DNA from: JBGPIK01 sp041484845
Lineage (GTDB): Bacteria; Desulfobacterota; Binatia; UBA9968
DNA: 17,230 nucleotides
Assembly: GCA_041484845.1 (NCBI GenBank)
Contig: JBGPIK010000104.1
Location: forward strand, 1 to 17,230
Direction: 5' to 3'
Part shown: positions 6,515 through 13,366 of the stretch, one piece after another
Numbering within the stretch: the stretch's first letter is position 1
How the letters are laid out: each line of letters starts with the position of its first letter
Notes under the pieces: model-generated
The model's input: only the letters and a program-made list of their open reading frames with translations
Told to the model about the DNA's origin: nothing
Databases searched by the model: none
Position numbers and translations under genes: made by a program

Positions 6515-8737
6515 ATGACGCAGGTCGTGGGCAGACCAACGCCAAGAGTTGAAGGGAAACTTAAGGTTACAGGGCGAGCGCTTTACAGCGCCGATGTGAA
6601 TTTGCCCGGCGTTCTGTGGGGCAAGGTTTTGCGTAGTCCGATTGCTTACGGACGCATCAAGAGTATCGACGTCAGTAAAGCGCGTGAGGTCCCCGGCGTG
6701 AAGGCGGTAATGACGGGAGAGGATGTGACGGGACTCAGAATCGGCCGGTGCATTTATGACACGCCGGTTTTGGCCGACGGTGTTGTGCGTTTCATCGGCG
6801 AAAAGGTCGCTGCCGTGGCGGCAGAGACGGAAGAGGTGGCGGAGCAGGCGCTCGATTTGATCGAAATTGATTATGAAGAGATGGAACCGGTGCTCGATCC
6901 TTTTGAAGCGCTCAAGCCCGGTGCGCCGATTCTCCATCCCGATCTGCTTTCGTACAGGGGATTGCCGGTGCCGGTCGAAAAACCAGGCAACTTGTTTGCG
7001 TATCTCAAGTGGGGCAAAGGCGATATTGAAGCCGGTTTCAAGCAGGCCGATCTCATCGTCGAAAATACTTTTACGACACAAGTCACCCATCAGGCCTACT
7101 TGGAGCCGCATGCATGCGTTGTGAAAGCAGACCCGTCGGGCAGCGCCGAGATTTGGTCCTGCAGCAAGACGCCTTTCGCGGTGCGGAATCAGTTGTCCAA
7201 TTGCATCGGCATCGAAAAAGAGAAGCTTGTCTTTCATCCCACCCATATCGGCGGCGACTTTGGCGGCAAGGGCGGGTTTATGGACGTCCCCGTCGCTTAT
7301 TTTCTATCCCTGAAAAGCGGCCGGCCGGTGAAGATGGTCATGGACTACGCAGAAGAGCTAGTCGCCGGAAATCCGCGTCATCCGTCAACCATCAAGATCA
7401 AAACCGGGGTGAAAAAAGACGGGACCGTCGTTGCGCACCACTTGGATTTCATTTTTGACAGCGGCGCGTACGGTTCGATGAAACCGGCCGGTTATTTGAT
7501 TGGCGCTTCGACGTGCGCGGGGCCCTATAAAATCGGCAATTGCCTGATTGAGGAACGAATGGTTTATACGAACAAAATTCCCTGCGGTCACATGCGCGCG
7601 CCAGGCGATCCGCAAGGATTTTTCGCCAACGAAAGCCAGATGGACATCGTGGCGCGCAAGCTCGGCATGGACCCGGCGGAGTTTAAACGCAGAAATATGT
7701 TGCGGGACGGCAACGAGACTCCAATCGGCGGTCACATCGCGCATATTCGCGGGGTAGAAGCGTTAGAGAAAGCGATTCAATTGTCCGGCTATGATAAACC
7801 CAAACCGAGGAACGTCGGGCGCGGCCTTTCGTTTTCCGAGTGGTGCCCGAGTGGTGGGGAAGGAAATGTGTTTGTCACGATCGATGAAACTGGCGGGGTG
7901 AAAGTATCCTCGCCGGTGGTCGATCAGGGCGCCGGCGTGCTCACGGTCATCGTTGCAGTGGTCGGCGAGGAGCTGAGGGTTGCCGCCGACAAGATTCAGC
8001 TCACACAACTCGACAGCACGGCGGTGCCGAGCGACGGCGGCGTGGGCGGCAGCCGCGCAACCCGCGTCTATGGCAATGCGTCCTATGATGCCGGAGTGAA
8101 AGCACGGACAGAAATCTTGGCTATCGCGGCCGAAAAGCTAGGTGCCAACGCAGCAGACCTTGACCTTTCCGATGGTTCAGTCGTTCACCGCAACAGCAAA
8201 AGGAAGGTGAGTTTTGCCGAAATCGTGAAAGCGAAAGGTTCGCCGATCAGCGCGAAGGGCTATTACAAGAGCGCGGAGAAGGCTCACGATGCGTCGGTTT
8301 CGGCACAGATCGCGGAGGTTCATGTTGATCCCGAGACCGGCAAGGTTACGCTCCGTCAGATGGTCTCCGCGCATACGACCGGTAAGGTGATTAATCCGCT
8401 CATGCATCAAGGACAGATCGACGGCGGAGTTGTGTTTGGTCTCGGCTATGCGTTGACGGAAGAGATCCTTTTCGACGGCGGGCGGGTCAGCACGACGAAC
8501 TTCGGCGAATTCAAGATTCCTAACATCATGGATATTCCCCCACTCAAGACTTCGGTCATGGAAAACGTGCCGCACGGACCGGGACCGTACAACAGCCTGG
8601 CCATCGGCGAAGTGGCCAATGTCCCCGTGGCCGCAGCGGTGGCAAACGCGGTTGCAGACGCCTGCGGCGTGAGGATCACGGATTTACCCATCACATCGGA
8701 GAAGGTGTATCAGGCGCTCAAAGCGCGCTACGCGTAG
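6515..8737 (+). CDS. Xanthine dehydrogenase-family molybdopterin-binding large subunit
   Basis: This 740-residue catalytic subunit belongs to the molybdenum hydroxylase (xanthine oxidase) family, which inserts water-derived oxygen into aldehydes, aromatic heterocycles or aryl-CoA thioesters. An a/b hammerhead domain covers about residues 15-125 (VTGRALYSADVNLPG, VPGVKAVMTGEDV). Molybdopterin-binding domains follow, with GGDFGGKGG at about 245-253, the GHMRAPGDPQG motif near 357, the GSRATRVYG motif near 512 and the C-terminal GEVANVPVAAAV segment near 697, whose Glu matches the catalytic glutamate of the family. The length is normal for a stand-alone large subunit. GGAGG at 6501-6505 supports the ATG. 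The usual FAD-binding and [2Fe-2S] subunits are absent on both sides, so they must be encoded elsewhere or shared. Substrate specificity cannot be read. Confidence 0.92.
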   Translation: MTQVVGRPTPRVEGKLKVTGRALYSADVNLPGVLWGKVLRSPIAYGRIKSIDVSKAREVPGVKAVMTGEDVTGLRIGRCIYDTPVLADGVVRFIGEKVAAVAAETEEVAEQALDLIEIDYEEMEPVLDPFEALKPGAPILHPDLLSYRGLPVPVEKPGNLFAYLKWGKGDIEAGFKQADLIVENTFTTQVTHQAYLEPHACVVKADPSGSAEIWSCSKTPFAVRNQLSNCIGIEKEKLVFHPTHIGGDFGGKGGFMDVPVAYFLSLKSGRPVKMVMDYAEELVAGNPRHPSTIKIKTGVKKDGTVVAHHLDFIFDSGAYGSMKPAGYLIGASTCAGPYKIGNCLIEERMVYTNKIPCGHMRAPGDPQGFFANESQMDIVARKLGMDPAEFKRRNMLRDGNETPIGGHIAHIRGVEALEKAIQLSGYDKPKPRNVGRGLSFSEWCPSGGEGNVFVTIDETGGVKVSSPVVDQGAGVLTVIVAVVGEELRVAADKIQLTQLDSTAVPSDGGVGGSRATRVYGNASYDAGVKARTEILAIAAEKLGANAADLDLSDGSVVHRNSKRKVSFAEIVKAKGSPISAKGYYKSAEKAHDASVSAQIAEVHVDPETGKVTLRQMVSAHTTGKVINPLMHQGQIDGGVVFGLGYALTEEILFDGGRVSTTNFGEFKIPNIMDIPPLKTSVMENVPHGPGPYNSLAIGEVANVPVAAAVANAVADACGVRITDLPITSEKVYQALKARYA

Positions 8738-8752
8738 CACCATCAAGAGTTT

Positions 8753-8825
8753 TTCACCACGAAGCCACAACCAAACGGAAAAGCCGTTGTTTACCACGAA
8801 GGTCGCGAAGATCACGAAGGTAACC
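8753..8825. repeat. Degenerate 9-nt-period CACGAAG repeat tract
   Basis: The tract begins TTTTTCACCACGAAGCCAC and resumes at 8792-8825 with CCACGAAGG, TCGCGAAGA, TCACGAAGG units, a clear 9-nt period. Between them lies a small hairpin AACGG-AAAAG-CCGTT (8774-8788) followed by GTTT, which could weakly terminate transcription of the Mo hydroxylase gene. The same periodicity, with different unit sequences, occurs at 121-333. Confidence 0.6.
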
Positions 8826-8929
8826 GGAGTTACAAGAACAGTGCGAAACCTCGGAGCTTATCGTAGGGTGCGCTTTGCGCACCATTCACCGAAACGGTGT
8901 GTTGGGAGCACCGACAAAAGTCGAAAGCG

Positions 8930-8977
8930 CCCCCTCCTTCATCCTCCCCCCCGCGCGGGGGAGGATGAAGGAGGGGG
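8930..8977. repeat. 48-nt near-perfect G/C palindrome ahead of the BNR gene
   Basis: The left arm CCCCCTCCTTCATCCTC (8930-8946) is exactly complementary to the right arm GAGGATGAAGGAGGGGG (8961-8977). The 14-nt middle (CCCCCC-GCGC-GGGG) is also largely self-complementary. The element ends 3 nt before the AGGAGG ribosome-binding site (8981-8986). Its left arm is rich in CCTCC, the complement of a Shine-Dalgarno, so the RNA could in principle affect access to that site. Confidence 0.85.
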
Positions 8978-8991
8978 ATCAGGAGGCTTTT

Positions 8992-10068
8992 ATGGCTGAC
9001 CCGTTGCGCTATTACATCGCCCATAACGGCGGTCTCCAAGTGCTGGAGGACCGTTCCGGTTCGATGAACACCGTGGGTGAATTCTTCGCGGCGAAGACGC
9101 TGGAACACTTGATGGGCTGTCACCATAAACCGGAAATTGTCTTTGCCGCGGTCGCATTCGACGGCGGCTATCGCACCCTCGATGGCGGGCGCACGTGGCA
9201 AAAAATTATGGACGGCGATGTTCGGACTTTCACGGTCGATCCGCACGATGAGCGCGTGGTTTACATGGGCATCGGGCCCATCCGGCTGTTTCGGAGCGAA
9301 GATACCGGCAAGACCTGGGAGCCGCTCAATGGCATGCTCGCGCTCTCGGAAAATACAAAGAAGAAGTGGGACGTGCCGCCACGGCTGCGCGGCATCGAGT
9401 TTCCGCACGTGCGCCACATTTTTATTCATCCCGACGACCAGAACCTGCTCTTTGTATTGCTCGAGCACGGCGGCGTTCTGCTGAGTCGGGACCGCGGAAT
9501 AAGTTGGCAGGATCGAAGCGAGGGCATCGACTATGTGGATATGCATTACATCGAAAATTATCCCGGCAGCAAGGAGCGCTACTATGTCTCTTCGGCGCGG
9601 GGATTTTTCCGCAGCGACGATGCCGGCAAACAGTGGTACCGCGCCGAAGACGGCATGCCGTGGGCGGGCACGCCGCTCTACTGCTATTCGCATGAATGGC
9701 ACTTCCTCCCAGGCGATGCGCCGCGCATGGTGCTTTGCGGCGGCCGCGGCTCGCCGGGCGTTTGGTCGCGCGAGCACAGCGATCCCAAAGGCCACATTCT
9801 TCTAAGCGACGACGGCGGCGAGAACTGGCGCGTTACGACGCAAGGTTTAGGAATGGAAAATCCATGGATGCCGTGGGTGCTGCTGCACCATCCTGTCGAT
9901 GCCAAGACGCTTTTCTGCGGCATGGGCGATGGCGCGCGCGGCTATGGCTTCGATGCTAAACAGAAAGGCAAGGGCGGATTTTACGTCTCGCGCGATCGCG
10001 GAGAGTCGTGGGAGCCGATGATGGCCGAGACGCCGTCTATTTTAACGGCATGGGTGGTGCCGAATTGA
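8992..10068 (+). CDS. BNR / Asp-box repeat propeller protein (sialidase-like fold)
   Basis: This 358-residue protein is built from repeated Asp-box (S/T-x-D-x-G-x-x-W) blades, as in sialidases, VPS10 and HCF136-like photosystem II assembly factors. Six boxes are visible: TLDGGRTW (62-69), SEDTGKTW (102-109), SRDRGISW (165-172), SDDAGKQW (208-215), SDDGGENW (272-279) and SRDRGESW (333-340). There is no signal peptide, so a cytoplasmic location is likely. The start at 8992 is chosen because AGGAGG sits 5 nt upstream; an in-frame extension to 8875 would translate the palindromic repeat. The Arg triad of true sialidases was not identified, so no glycosidase activity is claimed. Similar proteins are often annotated as exo-alpha-sialidase or YVTN/glycosyl hydrolase; a scaffold or ligand-binding role is equally possible. 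Confidence 0.82.
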   Translation: MADPLRYYIAHNGGLQVLEDRSGSMNTVGEFFAAKTLEHLMGCHHKPEIVFAAVAFDGGYRTLDGGRTWQKIMDGDVRTFTVDPHDERVVYMGIGPIRLFRSEDTGKTWEPLNGMLALSENTKKKWDVPPRLRGIEFPHVRHIFIHPDDQNLLFVLLEHGGVLLSRDRGISWQDRSEGIDYVDMHYIENYPGSKERYYVSSARGFFRSDDAGKQWYRAEDGMPWAGTPLYCYSHEWHFLPGDAPRMVLCGGRGSPGVWSREHSDPKGHILLSDDGGENWRVTTQGLGMENPWMPWVLLHHPVDAKTLFCGMGDGARGYGFDAKQKGKGGFYVSRDRGESWEPMMAETPSILTAWVVPN

Positions 10069-10090
10069 AAGTCGATGTCAAACAATGAGC

Positions 10091-10167
10091 TGTCATTCTG
10101 AGCCGCAGGCGAAGAATCTGTCTTGAAGAATTAGATTCTTCGTCGCTTGCAGCTCCTCAGAATGACA
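10091..10167. repeat. Palindromic element A, TGTCATTCTGAG family
   Basis: The left arm starts TGTCATTCTGAGCCGC and continues through GCGAAGAATCT (10091-10119). The right arm AGATTCTTCG...CTCAGAATGACA (10133-10167) is its inverted counterpart with a small length difference. It sits 23 nt after the BNR stop codon and 14 nt before the GIY-YIG start, and its hairpin could stabilise or end the upstream transcript. Confidence 0.8.
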
Positions 10168-10181
10168 CTTAAGTTTAGACT

Positions 10182-10466
10182 GTGGCGCAATACTACGTGT
10201 ATATCATGACCAACAAATCGCGGACTCTTTACACAGGAGTCACTAATGATCTCGCCCGACGAGTTTATGAGCATAAACAAAAACTCTTGCCTGGATTTAC
10301 ATCGAAGTACAACATTACCAAGCTAGTGTATTTCGAAGCGACCGAAGATGTTTATGCTGCTCTCAACCGGGAAAAGCAGATCAAGGGTTGGTTGCGCGAT
10401 AAGAAAATAGCGCTCATTGAGGCGGCGAATCCGGACTGGAAAGATTTAAGCGTTACGATCGTATGA
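10182..10466 (+). CDS. Small GIY-YIG nuclease-superfamily protein (UPF0213/YhbQ-like)
   Basis: This 94-residue stand-alone GIY-YIG domain belongs to the fold used by UvrC, homing endonucleases and some restriction enzymes. The first motif YYVYIM is at residues 4-9 and the second, LYTGVTNDLARRVYEHK, at 16-32, with the conserved arginine at R26/R27. The expected metal-binding glutamate is E64 in NREKQIKGW. All expected catalytic positions appear present. The start is GTG (10182), needed to keep the first beta strand; no clear Shine-Dalgarno precedes it. The cellular role of the UPF0213 family is not settled. The gene is directly bracketed by copies of the TGTCATTCTGAG palindromic element (10091-10167 and 10482-10543), suggesting a link between this gene type and that repeat. 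Confidence 0.88.
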   Translation: MAQYYVYIMTNKSRTLYTGVTNDLARRVYEHKQKLLPGFTSKYNITKLVYFEATEDVYAALNREKQIKGWLRDKKIALIEAANPDWKDLSVTIV

Positions 10467-10481
10467 AGCGATAGTTTTCGG

Positions 10482-10543
10482 TGTCATTCTGAGCCGCAGG
10501 CGAAGAATCTAGAAATCATGAGAACCTTCGTTTCGCTCAGGAC
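10482..10543. repeat. Palindromic element B, TGTCATTCTGAG family
   Basis: The left arm (10482-10510) is identical over 29 nt to that of element A. The right side is diverged: CCTTCG...CGCTCAGGAC at about 10525-10543 replaces the expected TCTTCG...CTCAGAATGACA. It begins 15 nt after the GIY-YIG stop codon. Confidence 0.75.
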
Positions 10544-10651
10544 CCGTTCAGTGACCAGCGTGCGTCGTTGACGTGAGAGTGTTTTTCCTGCCATTGGCGT
10601 TGACAACCCTCGCTTTTGTTTCCTTCCCCAAGTGTGGAGACGGTGTTGTAA

Positions 10652-10733
10652 TGTCATCCTGAGGCGGTAGCCGAAGGATCTCGCTCTTGTGAGTGGCGGA
10701 AACATTAGATTCTTCGCTCTGCTCAGAATGACA
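10652..10733. repeat. Palindromic element C, TGTCATTCTGAG family
   Basis: The left arm starts TGTCATCCTGAGGCGG and continues to CGAAGGATCT; the right arm is AGATTCTTCGCTCTGCTCAGAATGACA (two parts of 10707-10733), complementary to the family consensus left arm. The stretch from 10467 to 10846 holds elements B and C and a terminator but no recognisable gene; frames across it are translations of the repeats. Confidence 0.75.
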
Positions 10734-10803
10734 TTTATGCGATTTTCTTGATTGCGACACAGTCTCGTGCGGGGGGAGGGGAAAGAGGGGGTTGCGGTAC
10801 AAC

Positions 10804-10835
10804 AAAAAAAGGAAGCCAGACGCGAAGGTCGTCTG
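10804..10835 (-). terminator. Rho-independent terminator of the leftward amidohydrolase
   Basis: Read on the minus strand just after the TAA stop (10847-10849), CAGACG pairs with CGTCTG across a 7-nt loop (plus-strand 10817-10822 and 10830-10835). A run of seven T residues (plus-strand A-run 10804-10810) follows after a short GGCTTCC interruption. Position and polarity fit a terminator; the spacing to the T-run is slightly long. Confidence 0.55.
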
Positions 10836-10846
10836 CACCTTTGTTG

Positions 10847-11968
10847 TTACTTCTCGAATCCGTAAAGCCGAGCGCAGTTGTCCCACAAGTATTTCCGCTT
10901 TGTCTGATCACTGAACGGAAGCTTCAAAAACGTTTCCACGGCGTGCGGATATTTTACGTCGAGATGGGGGTAGTCGGTCGAAAAAACGATGTTGTCTTCG
11001 AGACCGAAGTCGGGGAGATTCTTGGCCGTGATCTCATCGCATTCCACCGAGCCCCAGCATTGGCGCTGAAAATATTCCAGCGGCTCGAGCTTGAGCTCGG
11101 GATGTTCCGCGGCGCCGGTGAGCTCGGCGTATTCGCCCATGCGCCACAAGAGCCACGGGATCCATGAACAGTTGCCTTCGAGGAAAGCGACCTTCAATTT
11201 CGGAAATCGCTCCATCACGCCGCCGTAAATCATATCCGCGCAGGCGAGCATGTTCGCCATGGGGAAGGACAACGTATTGAACATGGTGAAGCTCGGAATG
11301 AACTGCGATAACGCCGGCTGCGGCAGATAAACGCGGCCGGCTTCGTGAAAGCCGACGGGAATGCCTAAGGTTTGGCATTTGTCCCAAAGGGAGTCATAGT
11401 ACGGATCGCTCCAGCGCCGGCCGTTTACATGGTTCGGCCGCATGAGAATACTCCTAAATCCAAGCTCCTTCACGACCCGGCGCGTTTCTTCGACGGCCGA
11501 GGAAACATCATGGGGTGCGACGATGGCGGCGCCGTACATGCGCTCCGGCGTGACTTTGCAGAAGTCATGCAACCAGTCGTTGTAGGCTTTGGCGATGGCC
11601 GCGGCGAGCTCTGGGTCCAATCCATCGACCGCAAGAACGAACAATCCCCGGCTCGGATAGAGAACGGCGACATCGAGTCCCTCTTTGTCCATAGCGCGGA
11701 GCTGGGCGACGTTATCGAAATCCCGCGCTTCCTCTTCTCGATATTTTTCAGTGAGGATTCGTTCGCGAATCGGGCCGAGGGCAGGATTGGGCTTTTCAGG
11801 CGCGCGGGGCATGATCTTGCCTTCGACTTGAATGCCCAGGTCTCTCTTGTGGCGGGATAGTCCAATCGGCGCTCGGGCGGCAAATTCTGGATCGATATAG
11901 CGCTGCCACAAGTCGCGCGGCTCCATGACGTGCATATCGGAATCCATGGCCTTAAATCCGTTTTTCAT
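10847..11968 (-). CDS. Metal-dependent amidohydrolase (PF04909)
   Basis: This 373-residue TIM-barrel hydrolase/decarboxylase is of the amidohydrolase-2 superfamily, which includes ACMSD, gamma-resorcylate and 5-carboxyvanillate-type decarboxylases. The N-terminal metal motif has the DSDMHVMEP form (residues 9-17) common in one branch of the family in place of HxH. Further motifs are GFHEAGR in the barrel and FSTDYPHLD near the C-terminus, with the catalytic Asp. AAGGAG 6 nt upstream supports the ATG at 11968. It is transcribed divergently from the second amidohydrolase across a 194-nt gap that probably holds both promoters; none stands out. Substrate is unknown; decarboxylation or hydrolysis of an aromatic or unsaturated carboxylate is the family norm. 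Confidence 0.88.
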   Translation of the reverse strand: MKNGFKAMDSDMHVMEPRDLWQRYIDPEFAARAPIGLSRHKRDLGIQVEGKIMPRAPEKPNPALGPIRERILTEKYREEEARDFDNVAQLRAMDKEGLDVAVLYPSRGLFVLAVDGLDPELAAAIAKAYNDWLHDFCKVTPERMYGAAIVAPHDVSSAVEETRRVVKELGFRSILMRPNHVNGRRWSDPYYDSLWDKCQTLGIPVGFHEAGRVYLPQPALSQFIPSFTMFNTLSFPMANMLACADMIYGGVMERFPKLKVAFLEGNCSWIPWLLWRMGEYAELTGAAEHPELKLEPLEYFQRQCWGSVECDEITAKNLPDFGLEDNIVFSTDYPHLDVKYPHAVETFLKLPFSDQTKRKYLWDNCARLYGFEK

Positions 11969-12162
11969 GTCGCTCTCCTTCGAGTTAAACGCGCACGCTT
12001 TTGAGGCCGTTGATGCGTTGGGAACACTCTGCGCCTAACACAGAGAAATCAATGCTGTCAACCAGAGCTTGACCCCGGGATTTCAGTGGCATAGGAGAAC
12101 TCTGTCCCATCATTGCTTGTGCGGGGCGGCAGGCGTTCCAACCGAAATAAAAGGAGACCTCG

Positions 12163-13095
12163 ATGATCATCGACACTCACTTCCATGCATTTCCCGGCAA
12201 ATATCTCGAGTTAATTCCCGAAGCTCAAAACGAAGTCAGGGGAGTTGGCTTTCACGCCTTCGATCACGGAGAGTACCTCGATGTCATGGACAAGTACGGC
12301 GTCGAAATCGGGGTTCTTTCCAATACCGGCGGGAGGATCGAACAAAGCGGCGATCGGGCCAAAGCTTTGGAGTTATGTAAAATACTCAACGACTCGTTTG
12401 CTGAGGCCCACGCCAAGCACCCGCGTCGATTCAAAGCGTTCGCCCGGCTGCCCATGATCGATATGGCGGACTGCGTCCGGGAATTGCACCGATGCACCAA
12501 AGAACTAGGCATGCATGGCGTGATGATGCCGACCAATCTCGCGGGAAAATATTTGGATGAAAGAGAGTTCAAACCCTTCTGGGACGCGCTGGCGGCGGAA
12601 AACAAGCCGCTGTTTCTCCATCCTGCCAATGCGCCCTGCCAGGGTAATTGGCATAAGTATTCGCTGCATCAAAAAATTCTGTGGCCGACCGACAGCACCT
12701 TGGCGCTGTCGCGCATCGTTTACAACGGCATCTTCGACCGTTATCCAAGTCTTAAACTGATCGCGTCCCATTTGGGAGGAATGATTTTGCTTTACCTCGA
12801 CCGGCTCAACTGGCGCGAGGGCAATCCGGAATGCAAACGGGAACCGGAAGACTATTTCAAGAAGATTTACTACGACACCGCGGGACCGATCCGTTCCACG
12901 TTCATCAAGCTCGTCTATGACACTGTGGGTCCGGGCCAGATTCTTTTCGGTTCCGATTATCCTCATGGCCGAGGCGGGCGGGACGATCAGTTCTACCCGA
13001 TGACGCTAAAGGCGATGGCCGAGCTGGATGTCCCGCAAGCTGACAAAGAAAAGATTTATTGTCAGAACGCAAAGAAACTATTTGGATTCGAATAG
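12163..13095 (+). CDS. ACMSD-like amidohydrolase (PF04909)
   Basis: This 310-residue protein is a second, more typical amidohydrolase-2 enzyme. It begins MIIDTHFHAF, with the HxH metal motif at residues 6 and 8. Other expected elements are KPLFLHPA (third histidine), LIASHLGG (barrel histidine) and FGSDYPHG with the catalytic Asp. The length matches ACMSD-like decarboxylases. A Shine-Dalgarno AAGGAG (12151-12156) lies 6 nt before the ATG. It is divergent from the amidohydrolase at 10847-11968, to which it is only distantly similar, so the two likely act on different substrates or steps. A decarboxylase of a ring-cleavage product or related carboxylate is the best guess. Confidence 0.88.
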   Translation: MIIDTHFHAFPGKYLELIPEAQNEVRGVGFHAFDHGEYLDVMDKYGVEIGVLSNTGGRIEQSGDRAKALELCKILNDSFAEAHAKHPRRFKAFARLPMIDMADCVRELHRCTKELGMHGVMMPTNLAGKYLDEREFKPFWDALAAENKPLFLHPANAPCQGNWHKYSLHQKILWPTDSTLALSRIVYNGIFDRYPSLKLIASHLGGMILLYLDRLNWREGNPECKREPEDYFKKIYYDTAGPIRSTFIKLVYDTVGPGQILFGSDYPHGRGGRDDQFYPMTLKAMAELDVPQADKEKIYCQNAKKLFGFE

Positions 13096-13126
13096 AGCCG
13101 GATCCGCAGTTGCAAGTACCGTAAAG

Positions 13127-13301
13127 CGCTCGGCGCAAGCCCTACGCGGCGAAGACAATAGACCTCCGGCCCTTAGTGGCGATGGGCCTTCGGTGCATAG
13201 GGTAATCTCTGGAGAGAAAGCGGAACGGCATGGCAAGCGCGCAACAAGACCTTGAGACTATTCGTTTCTGTGTCTTCGCCGCTCCGGACTTACGCCGAGC
13301 G
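13127..13301. repeat. 175-nt segment bounded by 30-nt inverted repeats
   Basis: The left arm 13127-13156 (CGCTCGGCGCAAGCC...CGGCGAAGAC) and right arm 13272-13301 (GTCTTCGCCG...CGCCGAGCG) match at about 25 of 30 positions when one is inverted. The 115-nt interior has no convincing frame. The element fills the gap between two convergent genes. It could be a MITE-like remnant or a long-range RNA stem; no target-site duplication was recognised. Confidence 0.55.
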
Positions 13302-13366
13302 CGGGCACCGGGTTTCAACGTCAACTACGGAATTCGGGATAAAATAAACCGCCCGCACCGGGTGGC

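Noticed and set aside
8875..8991. N-terminal extension of the BNR protein by 39 residues
   Set aside because: It would translate through the palindromic repeat, while a strong AGGAGG sits 5 nt before the ATG at 8992.
10484..10886. Leftward open frames between the GIY-YIG and amidohydrolase genes
   Set aside because: They translate repeat elements B and C and the terminator; CHSEQSEES-type peptides are typical by-products of such repeats.
13028..13255. Rightward frame over the end of the ACMSD-like gene
   Set aside because: It starts inside that gene in another frame and runs into the inverted-repeat segment; no family features.
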